Shown here piece after piece: positions 19,011-29,115 of a stretch of DNA of 64,000 bases. Below the pieces are notes generated by a model. The model made no database searches, was not told the origin of the DNA, and saw only the letters and a list, made by a program, of their open reading frames with translations. The position numbers were made by a program, and so were the translations under genes. Location: contig NPFB01000070.1 in NCBI GenBank assembly GCA_014084085.1, positions 83,216 through 147,215 on the forward strand, given 5' to 3'. Position 1 is the first letter of the stretch. Each line of letters begins with the position of its first letter. This DNA is from Hondaea fermentalgiana. Lineage: Eukaryota > Sar > Bigyra > Thraustochytrida > Thraustochytriidae.

Positions 19011-21545
19011 TTAAACAACGCGGATGGCAGCCGACGCGCTCGCGCCCGAACCCTGCGAGAGATTGTCATCGTCGATGGGGCGACCGGTCTGAGAAACACG
19101 CTTGGCGTTACGCACAGAAGAGCGGACCTTGCACATCATGACAAGCACAATGACGAGGATGATCATGTCAATGACAGCAAAGATGAGAGCCGCCACAGCA
19201 ATGGCGATGGCGGTGTCGACTTCATGGTGAATGTGGGAAGAGCTGTCATCATCATCATGGTCATGGTCATCATCGTCCTCGATCTCCGCAACTTGAGCAG
19301 AGAGTTCAGACGTGGTTGCGGTGAGGGCCTCATACTTGGTCTGAAGGTCCTCAATCGCCTGCTGAGAGACGACCTCGCGCTTCTCACTGATGACGTAGGG
19401 CCCGGCGCCGGTGATAACCTGAGTGTCGGTCTCAAAGATGAATTCCTCGACGTCGTCGGGCATCTCGAGGTTGGCGAGGCCATTCTCGCAGAGCTCGCGA
19501 ATCGAGTCGGTAAGAGGCGAGAAGCTGTAGTCTTGCATGAGGGTCTGACCGAGGTCCGCGTCAAGAACATAGGTGAGGAAGGCCTTGAGCAGAGCGGCCG
19601 AAGAGCCCATGGTGCTGAGGTCTTCACGCACGTAAATGTACGAGACAAGAACGATGGGCCAGGCGCCTTCGCCATCTGTGTCAATGAGGTTGACGCCGGA
19701 AAAGTCGGAGGTAACGTTCGAGGGCCAGCCGTTGAAGGCGTCAGCGGCAGCGGCAATGCCGTCCGCGGAGGCCTGGACGAGGTCCCCGTTTTTGTTGTAC
19801 ATGTGAATCTCCGTTAGGGAGTCCGGATAGCCATGGCTGACGGAGAGGTAACCAATCGAGTACTCGGTGTCCTCGAGGTGGTCCTGAATGCCGCCAGAGC
19901 CGGCATCGGACTCGCAGGTGCCGGTGAGATCACAGGGCCAGGTGGAGAGCTTGGAGCCAACATTGTCCGCGATCCACTCGCTTTCGCACTGACTGTTCAT
20001 GTAGGTGGTGAAGCCCGAGGTGCTGCTCGAGCCCGAGGTGCGGTGGACAGCCTTGATGTCCTCATCGATGTCACGGATCCACTCGTTGTCCTCGTGCTCG
20101 TCGGCAAGTTCACTCCAAGTGGAGTAGCCGCCGTTGTAGATCTTGGCGAGGCCACAGGCGGAAATGACGAGCTTGCGGTCCTCTACGCTGCGGAGCTCCG
20201 GGATGTTGACGTAAACGGAGATGGCGCCAAAGGCAAAGGGAAACTGCGCAATGTTGTGGTGCTCAGTGATGGTCTCGTAGTCCTCGTTATCAAAGGGGAT
20301 ATCACCAGAGCCGAACTGCGTGTAGGGGAGGTAGGCCGTGGAGGAGTCGCCGAGCATCTCAGCCTGACCGTCGCCGCTGCCAATGGCACGGTAAGACATC
20401 TTGATGGGGATGCGGGTGCCCGAGTGGAAGAGGTTAAAAACGTGCCAGAAAAAAGAGGATGGGTTCGTCGTACCACTGCCGTGAAGGGTAATGGTGGACG
20501 AGGAGTAGAGGTCCGAGACCTCGGTAAAGGCAATGATGGTACCAAGGAGCGTGACTTCGGCATCAGCGTTACTCTCGACATCCTTTTGGTCGCCGACCAC
20601 GTGAGCGCCACCGAAGAGATAGACGGTGTCACCAATGGTGGCGGCGGGGAAGCGGAAGCGCTGCTCGTCGAGCTCACCGGCGTGACGCCACTCGTCCTGG
20701 TGTAGGACCTCGATCGTCTCGAGCTCGGCGCCCGTGGTCTGGCCGCCAAAGACGTAGAGGCGGTCGTTGAGGACAGCGGCAGCCTTGTCACCGCGGGGCT
20801 TGGTGAGCGAGGCGCTCTCGAGGGTCCACGTGTTCTCGTTGGGGTCAAAGCGCTCCAGACTGGCAATGTGCTCGTACGATGCGCCGTAGCCGCCAATGAC
20901 GTACGCCTCGCCGTCAAAGACGACGGAGCCAGCATCGGCGCGGGCCTCGTTGAGTTCGGCGCCGGTCACGTTGATGGCAGTCTCGGTGATGGCAATGGTG
21001 CTGCTGACCGGGGTCCAGTCAGCGCCCCAGCCGCCGGTGTAGTAGACGGTGTCGCCGAGACCGAAGGCGGTGCCGTCGGCGATGCCGGAGTCAAGCTGGA
21101 GGGCCGAGGGGGACTCCCAGGTGTTGGTCGAAGGATCGTAGATGTCGACCTCGACGGGGTAGTCGCTGTTATCCGTGGATACGCCGCCGACGACGACGAC
21201 CTTGCCGTTGGACAGGGCAGCGGCGCCGTGGCGGAAGCGCGGGCGGGGTGCGTCCGCCACCTCAACGAGGATCTCATCCGAGGTGAGCGCGTTGGGGTCA
21301 AATAGGTAGGCCTTGGCGGAGACGTCGGTGCATTCGCCGTCGACCTTGACCTGCGCAAAGCAGCCTCCGAAGAGGAAGACCTTGGTGCCGTCCTCGACGA
21401 GGGTGGCGGTGAAGTCAGACATTTCTTGGGGAAGCGTCGTGCTCAGGGACTCTACGGTGTGCTGCATGGGCTCCACGAAAGCTGCCGCGGCGACCTGTGC
21501 GAGCGCGCCGGCCGCGACGGCCAGGACTGCGCCCTTGGTCATCAT
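19011..21545 (-). CDS. Secreted Kelch-propeller + PstS-like phosphate-binding membrane protein
   Basis: 844 residues. Signal peptide about residues 1-22 (AVLAVAAGALAQVAAAA). Residues about 30-315 hold Kelch-type repeats, with the glycine doublets VFLFGG, VVVVGG, YYTGGW, YVIGGY, YVFGGQ and YLFGGA spaced as blades. Residues about 335-700 resemble PstS periplasmic phosphate-binding proteins: LHGSGTT, YRAIGSGDGQ, FGSGDIPF, a domain-hinge stretch IYNGGYSTWSE, and the anion loop HRTSGSSSTSGFTTYM. An Asp/His-rich patch (DDDDHDHDDDD) follows a short coiled coil. A transmembrane segment lies at about 775-800 and a short basic cytosolic tail ends the protein. It would place a phosphate (or arsenate) binding module and a propeller outside the cell or in a lumen. 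The domains are clear; the role is inferred. Confidence 0.8.
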   Translation of the reverse strand: MMTKGAVLAVAAGALAQVAAAAFVEPMQHTVESLSTTLPQEMSDFTATLVEDGTKVFLFGGCFAQVKVDGECTDVSAKAYLFDPNALTSDEILVEVADAPRPRFRHGAAALSNGKVVVVGGVSTDNSDYPVEVDIYDPSTNTWESPSALQLDSGIADGTAFGLGDTVYYTGGWGADWTPVSSTIAITETAINVTGAELNEARADAGSVVFDGEAYVIGGYGASYEHIASLERFDPNENTWTLESASLTKPRGDKAAAVLNDRLYVFGGQTTGAELETIEVLHQDEWRHAGELDEQRFRFPAATIGDTVYLFGGAHVVGDQKDVESNADAEVTLLGTIIAFTEVSDLYSSSTITLHGSGTTNPSSFFWHVFNLFHSGTRIPIKMSYRAIGSGDGQAEMLGDSSTAYLPYTQFGSGDIPFDNEDYETITEHHNIAQFPFAFGAISVYVNIPELRSVEDRKLVISACGLAKIYNGGYSTWSELADEHEDNEWIRDIDEDIKAVHRTSGSSSTSGFTTYMNSQCESEWIADNVGSKLSTWPCDLTGTCESDAGSGGIQDHLEDTEYSIGYLSVSHGYPDSLTEIHMYNKNGDLVQASADGIAAAADAFNGWPSNVTSDFSGVNLIDTDGEGAWPIVLVSYIYVREDLSTMGSSAALLKAFLTYVLDADLGQTLMQDYSFSPLTDSIRELCENGLANLEMPDDVEEFIFETDTQVITGAGPYVISEKREVVSQQAIEDLQTKYEALTATTSELSAQVAEIEDDDDHDHDDDDSSSHIHHEVDTAIAIAVAALIFAVIDMIILVIVLVMMCKVRSSVRNAKRVSQTGRPIDDDNLSQGSGASASAAIRVV

Positions 21546-22012
21546 CTTGTTTTGTCTTGCCTTTCCTTACAAGGCAACGATCGACGGAAAGAAAGAAAGA
21601 AGGAAAGAAAGAAGCCAAATTCGCCTCCCGCTTCACCCGCGCTTGCGGCGCTTGCTGCTCGCCCCGGAGCTCGAGGCCGCCGGCGAGCGCTTGCCGTCGC
21701 CTTTCCCCGCCGCGCCCACGACCGCGAGCTTGTGCTGCTGCGCCACCACGCGCTGCCACAACAGCCACAGCGAGAGCGCGCCCGCAATCTTGCTCGCCCT
21801 CCGCGCGTTCCCGGTCTGTCGAGGCCCGCGGGGATCCAGAGAAAGCGGTCTGCCGTGGCTGTTGCTGCACTCACTGCCACGCCATCAAGCAATCTATCTT
21901 CGATCGATCTCTATCTGTCTAGCCATCGATCGACCCACGAAGGAATCACTGTCAATCAATGGAACGAATGACTGGTCGAACGGGAGTTGGGTAGTACAGC
22001 GCGCGGCCGAAA

Positions 22013-22070
<58 letters not shown>

Positions 22071-22098
22071 GGAAAGAAAGATGGAAAGAAAGATAGAT
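22013..22098. repeat. (AAAG)n microsatellite with GATGG interruptions
   Basis: About 86 bp of purine-strand AAAG repeats, degenerating into ATGGAAAG units at the 3' side. Open frames through it are pure Lys/Glu/Arg repeats. Confidence 0.9.
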
Positions 22099-24843
22099 GG
22101 AAACAAGGCAACCCTCGACGGACTCGCCGCGGCCGCGTGCCGCCCTGCCTGGGACTTCGATCAGGAATCTCGGCGACTGCAACCTCGCGTGCTGTGGCCG
22201 TCGGCCGAGGCTCGCCCCGCCACGCGGCAGAAGCGAACGAGCTTGTAACGCGGGGTTGGTTGGGTTTCTTTCGTGGCCAGCGTCGCGTCGCGAATCCTGC
22301 TTTCGGAGGGCGGCAGAGAGAAAGGAAATCTTTCCTTCCTTCGATCGCATTCATCTTGATCTTATTTACCCGCAGCGGTTGGCGTGAGTTAGCAAGGGAT
22401 GTGGGGAAGGGTAGAGGAGAGCTAGCTAGAGTGAGGGGAAGCAAAGAGGGTGTCTCCCCTGAAAAAGGCGCCGACGCGCTGGCTTCGTGATGCGTGCCCA
22501 CCGGGACAGAGCCTGCACTGTGGTGCGATATCTCTCAATTCTCTCCACTGGTCTTAAGTCAGCCACATCTCCCACTCTTGTCATTCCTCTGTGGAAAGAC
22601 GCTAGGCAGACAAAGCATGTCTCCACTGTCAGATGCGGGGCAGCTCAGAGGGTGCGGTCTTTAAGGCCATTTCTCCCTCACAAATCACCCATTTCCTCCT
22701 CCGCGCTCATATTTATCGCCGCCATAATTTAAGGCGGCTCCGCGCTGGGACACCCCGCATCTCGGCATGTTGCGTTCTCCCTCTCCCCCCTCACCCCTTC
22801 TGCTTCCACCCCAGCCGGCAAATCAACTTTCCCCCCTCTTCCACCCCCCTGCCATGCTTGCCGGGAGAGAAAGAAGAAAGAAAAGCAATCGATCGATCAA
22901 TGGTCGATCGCTCGATCTCGCCCTCTCTCCAAACAGACCCGCGCGCGACTGCGCTTTCCGCCCCACCCTGCCGCGCCCCTCCGGTGCTGGTGGCCCCCGT
23001 TGGGACGCGCACTCGGCGCACCAGGCTCCGGGCCGGGCCGCTTGGCGCGCGATTCAGAGTGGCACGAGGTGCTGCTGCGTTCAATTCGGGTCCCTCGAAG
23101 ATCGCTCGACTTCCTTTCTTTCTTTCATTCTTTCTTCTTTGCTTTTTTTTCTTTTCTCGATTTCTTTCTCTGACGTCTGTCTTGTCTTGCCTTGTCTTGT
23201 CTTGGTCGCGCGCAAGCTTCAAGTCGAGCGAGGATCTTCCCCGCCGCGGCATCTGAAGGCCACACTGGCGCGGACCGCCGCGTTTCTTGGCCGGACGCGC
23301 GTCTGCGTCTGCGTCTGCGTCTGCGTCCCGCGACCATCCGTTGCTCGGGCCCGCGCGGCTGCGGCGCCTCGAGCGCTCGCCGCGAGGGCACGTCATCCAC
23401 CCATCCATCCGTGCCATTCACGCGCCGGCCCCACAGCCTCCATTCCGCACTTGCGCGGCCTATTCTCCACTTGCGCAGGCCGCTTTGTTCCACTTCTGCG
23501 TGCCGGACTTCTTCCGCTCCTCTTCCTTTCCGGGCGCCGCCTCTTCCTTTTCCGCGCTTCCTCTTCCTTTTTTCAAACGTCTCCTTCTTCGCGCTCCTCC
23601 CCTCGCAGTCGCCGCCGCCGCCTTCACGCGGCGCTCTCGTCTCGTCTCGTCTTGTCTCGTCTCGTCTCGACTCGAGTCGCCCGGCTTCATGGCCTCGCGC
23701 GCGGCGACGGGAAAGAAAGGTCTTCCTCGATCTGCTGCTGCGTCGCTTGCAAGGTTTTTCTTTGTCATGGTCGGTTGGTCCTGCAGCTGCTTTCGAGTGA
23801 GCGCGTTCAAGCTCAAGCTGGAGCAGCGGTTCCTGCCCCCTGCTCGCCGAATCCGCCTCGTGCCCGCGAGCTGCGCTGCTCGTGCTTGCGCTCGAGCTCG
23901 AGCTCGTGCTCGCTCCAAGACCGGTCTCGCGCCGACTTGCGCTTTCGCATGCCGCGCTCGCAGCCGCTCCGCGCGCGCGTCTTGAGCATGGCATGCCGAC
24001 CGTTGGCTGGTCAGTGGCCAGGGGAGCAGGGCTGGCTGGCTGGCAGGCAGGCTGGACCGGGACGGTCGACATGTGAAATCCAGGCTGTTCAGGAGCCGCT
24101 CGGGGCCGGGACGTGCGCGCGTGCGTGCGTGCGTGCGTCTGCGTGTCGCAGGCGACGATGTCGGTCCTGACGAAGGAATGAGGGAGGGATGAGATCGAGC
24201 CAAGTGCGAAGGGAGATATACAATGATCGTCATATCAGCATCGCCATGGATGAAGCGGAAAAGAGGTTGGTTGTAGAAAAGAAGCAAAGATGGAGGATTG
24301 CATCCTCACTTGTTTGCAAGCGCTGTGCTGCTCGTCGCAGTCGCATCTTTTCAAAGAGGTGATCAGGCATATTGTGTTCGATACACCGAAATGGTCCTCT
24401 GAGCGTTGATCGTCTGTGTGCTTCAAGATCTCATCAAGATCTCAACGAGAAGTGTAGCTGTGTTCTAGTCTCACAACACTACAAAGGTGTTCATGCAATC
24501 ACTTGTTGTGCTGCAGCAAGCCTGTCTGTCATATGACATTTGACGCACTGCACACTGACGGAAGCGGTGGTCACGGTCCTCTTTCCACTGGGATTTTCAC
24601 AAGATGTAGCAAAATCTCGCCATTGTCCCAGGTTTCTCTCATCTTTCGACCATTGGCATCCACAAGGGCGACTGATCATAGCTGCATAGCCATCCTAATT
24701 TGGTAGAATTGGCAACGCAAACAACAAGAAGCCTGTCTCAAGGTGCCATGCCTTGGTCATTTTTATTTTATAAATGGATAAAAACGTTTTTTACAGCAGG
24801 AGCCGCCAGCAGCAGCAACTCATCGTTCGACAATCTTGCCTCT

Positions 24844-24844
<1 letters not shown>

Positions 24845-24876
<32 letters not shown>

Positions 24877-24877
24877 A
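24845..24877. repeat. (GTGC)n microsatellite just upstream of kdsA
   Basis: About eight GTGC units ending 18 bp before the chosen ATG at 24895. In the open frame upstream it would code a Cys-Val-Arg-Ala repeat, which is why the upstream extension of the KDO-8-P synthase is not accepted. Confidence 0.85.
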
Positions 24878-24894
24878 GTGAGTCCGCGTCAAAG

Positions 24895-25755
24895 ATGCCG
24901 GCAACGCCGCTCCCATGGACCTGCGTAGCCCGCGGCGTCGGCACAGGGCGATTCGCTTTGGTGGCCGGCCTCAACGTTCTCGAGGATGATGTCAAGCTCG
25001 TGAGGGAGACGGCCAGCGCCGTTGCTGAAGCCGCGCGAGAGGCGGGCCTCGGTCAGGTCGTCTTCAAGGCCTCGTGGGACAAGGCCAACCGCACGAGCGC
25101 CTCGAGCTTTCGCGGACCTGGCCTTCAACGTGGTCTCGAGCTCCTCGCCGAAGCCAAAGACGCCTCTGGCCTCCCCGTCGTCACTGACGTTCACGAGACA
25201 TCCCACGTGGACGCCGTAGCCGAGGTGGCCGATGTTTTGCAAATTCCATCCTTTTTGTGCCGTCAAACAGATCTCCTCTCCGCAGCGGCGCGCACGGGTC
25301 GAGGCGTGCACATAAAGCGCGGCCAAATGGTCGGCCCAGGCGTCATGGGTCACGCCGTGGAAAAGTGCCGCCTCGCAGGCAATGATCAGGTCGCCGTGTG
25401 CGAGCGCGGGATCATGCTCGGTCTCGACCAGCTCGCCTTTGATCCTCGCCAGGTGATTTATCTGCAGCGAGCCTGTGGACCCGAGGTACCCATTCTTGTT
25501 GATGCAACGCACGCGTGTCAAGCGCCACCTTCGGGAAGTGCAGGAAAAAGTGGCGGCGATCGCTCGCTTGTTGCCATCACTGCACGCGCGGCCATTGCCG
25601 CTGGCGCGGATGGAGTCTTTCTCGAGGTCCACCCGGGAAACGCGCCCTGCGATCCAGCTGTGCAGCTTCATCCGCGCGAGCTCTTGCCACTGTTACAAAC
25701 GCTCAACGCCATTGCTGCGGCCGTAGACTCTTCCTCTTCCCCTGCGGCGCCTTGA
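24895..25755 (+). CDS. kdsA: 3-deoxy-D-manno-octulosonate-8-phosphate synthase
   Basis: 286 residues from the ATG at 24895, matching the usual 280-285 of KdsA. It condenses phosphoenolpyruvate with arabinose 5-phosphate to KDO-8-phosphate, the first committed step to KDO. Family blocks in order: AGLNVLED, FKASWDKANRTS, FRGPGL, TDVHE, QIPSFLCRQTDLL, the GNDQVAVCERG block, VDATHACQ and FLEVHP. At the position where metal-dependent enzymes have Cys there is Asn (GLNVLE), so this is the metal-independent class seen in enteric bacteria and plants. It has no targeting peptide beyond a short N-terminal extension. It ends 59 bp from the convergent RDM1-like gene. KDO enzymes are uncommon in non-plant eukaryotes, so bacterial or plastid-linked transfer is possible. 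Confidence 0.92.
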   Translation: MPATPLPWTCVARGVGTGRFALVAGLNVLEDDVKLVRETASAVAEAAREAGLGQVVFKASWDKANRTSASSFRGPGLQRGLELLAEAKDASGLPVVTDVHETSHVDAVAEVADVLQIPSFLCRQTDLLSAAARTGRGVHIKRGQMVGPGVMGHAVEKCRLAGNDQVAVCERGIMLGLDQLAFDPRQVIYLQRACGPEVPILVDATHACQAPPSGSAGKSGGDRSLVAITARAAIAAGADGVFLEVHPGNAPCDPAVQLHPRELLPLLQTLNAIAAAVDSSSSPAAP

Positions 25756-25814
25756 GCTTTTTCTTTTTGTTCTCCTAGAAGAGAAAGGACTCTCAATGGC
25801 ATGCACTCACTCAC

Positions 25815-26816
25815 TCACGCCTCGCGATAGACTGCCACGAGCTCGCGAATCCGATTCCGCGGAAGTGCACGCGTAACGAGACGTATCTGCAAAAAGCAGG
25901 CGACACGGGCTACGTTAAAGGTATTGTGCATGGCCTCGCCAAGGTGGCGAAAATGTCGAGGCGGGACCCGTGCCGCCTCGAGATCCTTGCGGAGAGCCTC
26001 GCGTTGCGTCTCGTCGAGTGTCACGACCGCAGGCGCTGCCCCGAGAACGTTTTCCTCGCCATCCTCGTAGATGGAGAACCCGGTGCCGACGACGCGTAGT
26101 CCATGCATTGGCAGCTCGAGGATTGCTCGTGTTCGCAGCACGACGCGGCCATCATCATCAAGACGCAAGAGGGCCACGGGTCGTGGCTCTGCCGTGAGTT
26201 TGTAGCGTCCAATCATCTTGTCCAACACAACGCAACACTTGCCGACTGGCATGGGCACGCGCGGGTTCGCACGATCTTCAGGCCGAGATTCGCGCACAGA
26301 GAACTCTCGTTGTCCGCGATGGTGGGTCTGGAGTTTGCGCGCCGCCTCCGCATCGGACGCAAAGTAAAACCGCACGAGCGCCACGTTTTCGTGGACCACT
26401 CTGACACTGTACACCAGTCCAAACGATGAAAAGTAGTTCATAAGCCACGACTGCACGTCGTCTTCCTCGAGCCGCCTGTTCGTGTCCTCCTCCTCCGCGT
26501 CATCCTCCGCGTCGTTGTCGTCGTCGTCGTTGTCGTCGTCTGCATCCTTTTCGACCTTGACCATGGGCTTGGGCCTCGATCGGGCGCCCGGCAACGGGCT
26601 CACAACGACCGTATGCGTAAGATCAGGAGTCCAAAAGTCCACCACTTCGTGCCGGGCGACGCACAGCTGCTGCGGCTCGCGCTCGCCGCCCTCCGGCTGT
26701 CTGCACTCCATCGCGCTCACGTCTCTGCGCTCTTGCCTCTCCTGTTGCAAATTTGAGCCATGGAACCGACCAACAATGCGTTGCGCTGCGATGCGTTGCG
26801 CTCGTTTTTTTCCCAT
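25815..26816 (-). CDS. RDM1: RDM1-like RAD52-motif/RRM protein
   Basis: 333 residues from the ATG at 26816. After a basic N terminus there is an RRM-like fold split by an acidic insert (DDD/EED run, about residues 92-112): HTVVVSPLPG before it, and SWLMNYFSSFGLVYSVRVV plus ALVRFYFAS after it. This corresponds to the RDM1 segment SLFTAFSQFGLLYSVRVF. The second half (from about residue 180, KCCVVLDKMIGRYKL) follows the RAD52-motif region of RDM1, with a short VVGTGFSIYE loop and a C-terminal helix. RDM1 binds single- and double-stranded DNA and is linked to DNA-damage responses in vertebrates. The overall layout supports homology, but identity is modest, so a divergent RRM protein is the alternative. 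An AGGCCTAG motif lies 90 bp upstream. Confidence 0.6.
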   Translation of the reverse strand: MGKKRAQRIAAQRIVGRFHGSNLQQERQERRDVSAMECRQPEGGEREPQQLCVARHEVVDFWTPDLTHTVVVSPLPGARSRPKPMVKVEKDADDDNDDDDNDAEDDAEEEDTNRRLEEDDVQSWLMNYFSSFGLVYSVRVVHENVALVRFYFASDAEAARKLQTHHRGQREFSVRESRPEDRANPRVPMPVGKCCVVLDKMIGRYKLTAEPRPVALLRLDDDGRVVLRTRAILELPMHGLRVVGTGFSIYEDGEENVLGAAPAVVTLDETQREALRKDLEAARVPPRHFRHLGEAMHNTFNVARVACFLQIRLVTRALPRNRIRELVAVYREA

Positions 26817-27255
26817 CACCTTTCCGTGTTATTAGAGGGCTAGGCTGCAACGAGCACCGAGTTGCCGGCAGCCGTTTGTAGCTGCTGCTGCAGCTGTGTC
26901 ATATGAGGCCTAGAGCAAGATTTGAGGCGACGGGCGAACGTAGACAGACAGACGAAACTTTCATTTTTGCATTCGAACAGGCATCACAGTCAGTTCATTC
27001 ATGCGTGGTCTGAGTTGACAGCTGGAAGCCATCAAGTAGAATTTGAAGCCATGAATTGTAAATAATGGCCAATGCAAACGTCGGTCGCTTTTGTCATTTC
27101 GCACGCAAAGTTCGTTCACAACGTCAAGATTATTCCCTTCACACTTCAATCAATCAAGCAAGCACTTGGTCATTCGTTCGTTCAAGGACCCGACTCACAT
27201 CGGGTCGATAAAATAGTTTACTACTAAGCTTCAGCTACTCTTGTTTGCTTTCTTC
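26817..27255. other. Intergenic, no gene seen
   Basis: AT-richer stretch holding the RDM1-like 5' flank and the 3' flank of the next minus-strand gene. No supported frame. Confidence 0.4.
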
Positions 27256-27870
27256 TTACTGGAGAGTAGCGGCGGCCTCCTTGGCGGCGTGCTCCTTGTC
27301 AAGAGGATCGTTGAGGTAGTTGCCCTCCTTGCCGTCGGCGCCGTCGGCCATGGCCTTCTTGGCGGCATCAACCTTGTCGCTGTCAGGGGCGCCCGAGGGC
27401 ACCGAGGGCTTGACGCCCTGCATGAGCGTGGCCTTGTCGCCAGCGACAGCGCGCTTGCGCTCCTTCTCCTGCTGTGCCTCCTCGAGCTCCTTGATCTGCG
27501 AGTCGAGAGCCTGGGGCTCGCCCTTGAAGGTGTCCTTCTCCTGCACATTCTCGGGCTTGACGGTCTCGGGGAAGGCGCGCGCCGTGTCGTCGGCGGGGAG
27601 GGTCTCGAGGATCTTCTTCTTGTCGCCCACGGGCGCGTTGCGGTCGGCGGCACTCTGCGCAAGGGATCCCTCCTCGCGCTTGCTGCCCTCGTTCTCGAGC
27701 GCCTGCGTCTCCACAAAGTCCGTGGTGCCGGCAAGCTGGTCCTCGGCCAGCTGTGCGGCGCCGGCCTTGCTGTTCTTCATGTGGCCCGTCTGCGACGCCA
27801 CGATGTCCTTCTGCGCGGCCAACTCGTCCGCCTTGGCGCCAAGCTGCGCGTTCTCCTCGGCGTAGCCCAT
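27256..27870 (-). CDS. Small hydrophilic, probably disordered protein of unknown function
   Basis: 204 residues from the ATG at 27870 (MGYAEENAQLG); the frame stays open upstream to 28071, but that part lacks coding character. The protein is rich in Ala, Glu, Lys, Asp and Gln, has no Cys or Trp, no membrane segment and no known motif. A charged helical stretch (QIKELEEAQQEKERKR) sits around residues 120-140. The composition resembles hydrophilins/LEA-like stress proteins, but no LEA repeat is present, so this is only a resemblance. The clear start and good codon pattern make it a likely real gene. Confidence 0.6.
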   Translation of the reverse strand: MGYAEENAQLGAKADELAAQKDIVASQTGHMKNSKAGAAQLAEDQLAGTTDFVETQALENEGSKREEGSLAQSAADRNAPVGDKKKILETLPADDTARAFPETVKPENVQEKDTFKGEPQALDSQIKELEEAQQEKERKRAVAGDKATLMQGVKPSVPSGAPDSDKVDAAKKAMADGADGKEGNYLNDPLDKEHAAKEAAATLQ

Positions 27871-28815
27871 GATGTCTTCTTCCTCTTCTTCTTCTCTATC
27901 TACGACGGCGGCGGCGACGTGCTTGCTGTTGCTAGCTCGCTTGCTCTTGGCTTGTTTTCGAGTTCTGGATTGCGATTCTGGTTTGCTGCTCCAGGCTGCC
28001 CTGCCGGCGAGACCGGTGCGGGCCGTGCCGCCGCCCCTCGCAGCTAGCAGGCTGAGGCCCACGGGCCGCAATTGGAACCGTGCCCGCGACTCTCAGCCTG
28101 GCCCCGGCAGCGCAGCTCCTCCCGAAGCGAAGCGTCCGGAACCCTGCCCTCTCCAGCATGTGTCTGCGTGCGTGCGTGCGTGCGTGAGAGCGTGCGCGCG
28201 TGCGTGGAGCGTGCGTATGCGTGCCTCAAAAATTGCACGAATGCCCCTGCTGCTGCAGCTGCAGCTGCTGCTCCTCGTGGTCCTCATTCGCCTCGCGGTG
28301 AGATGATGGATGAGCCTGCTGCTTGCAGCATCCTTGCGCATTCCCGCCCTCACGTGTCGACGGGCCTCGCCTCCTCTGCCTCCGTCTCTGCTTTCCCGCC
28401 CTCGCGCCCCGTCGCCCGCGACCGCGAGGCGCTGCCCGCCCGAGCGTTGTCGCGCACCGCCTCGGCAAACCTCGTCATGTGCGCCATGTCTCCATCTTTC
28501 CCGCGCTCGGGGACCATCCCATCTCCCGGCCCAGACGAGAAGAGCAACGATGCCCACGCCAGCTAGCAGACGCCTTCCGCCTTCCGCCGCCGACGCTGCG
28601 CAGAGCGCTCGCTCGCCCGCCCGCGCACGGCTCCGCCTCGAAGCTCTGCGCGTTTGTTCTGCATGCTGCAGCTGCTTTTGCGAGGCGTCCATCGAGATGG
28701 GACCGACGGGATGGGACGCTTTCTTTCTTTCCTTCTTTCTTTCTTTCGTTCTTTCTCCCCGTACAGCCCCGCGCGCGCGTTCTCGCGTGAGCCTCGCCGG
28801 CGAGGCGAAGCGCGC

Positions 28816-28846
<31 letters not shown>

Positions 28847-29115
28847 GAGGCCGGCCGCGGCGCGACGCAGCTCAGATGTGCGGAGGCCGGGGGCGCGGAG
28901 TCTCGCGAGCCTCGCGCTGCAAGGGCGAGCTGCAGCTGGTGCGGCTGGCGCGTCCCAAGTATCTATCATTCGCGACGAGGAGAAGCGAAGGGGTCCCCGG
29001 GGACAAGAGCGGGGACACCGGTGTGTACTTTGGGTTTAGCAGCAGCAGCTTGCAGTGGCAGCTGGTGATGGATGATACGCGACAGCGAGCTCGATGTGCT
29101 GTCCGCAGCCGCACA
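27871..29115. other. GC-rich gene-free spacer
   Basis: Upstream flank of the hydrophilic protein and downstream flank of the protease. It holds (GTGC)n near 28165-28190, (TTTC)n near 28722-28757 and (TGCC)n at about 28818-28846. Frames on both strands are low-complexity shadows. Confidence 0.5.

Larger units (their letters stand above)
21546..24894. other. Gene-free GC-rich spacer with many microsatellites
   Basis: About 3.3 kb between the divergent starts of the Kelch-PstS and KDO-8-P synthase genes. Long frames exist (the largest 467 codons at 22767-24170), but they are Arg/Ser/Pro/Leu-rich, overlap equally long frames on the other strand, and show no domain. Simple repeats include (AAAG)n at 21589-21615 and 22013-22098, (GTCTGC)n near 23300-23328, (CGTCT)n near 23634-23677 and (GTGC)n near 24121-24140. 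Nothing coding is supported. Confidence 0.6.

Noticed and set aside
20868..21305. Long plus-strand frames opposite the Kelch-PstS gene
   Set aside because: Antisense shadows of a gene with strong domain evidence.
22767..24170. 467-codon plus-strand open frame
   Set aside because: Arg/Ser/Leu/Pro-rich translation from simple repeats, with equally long frames on the opposite strand, no domain and no membrane segment of normal composition.
24700..24894. N-terminal extension of KDO-8-P synthase
   Set aside because: It reads through a (GTGC)n repeat as a Cys-Val-Arg-Ala run; the family length is met exactly from the ATG at 24895.
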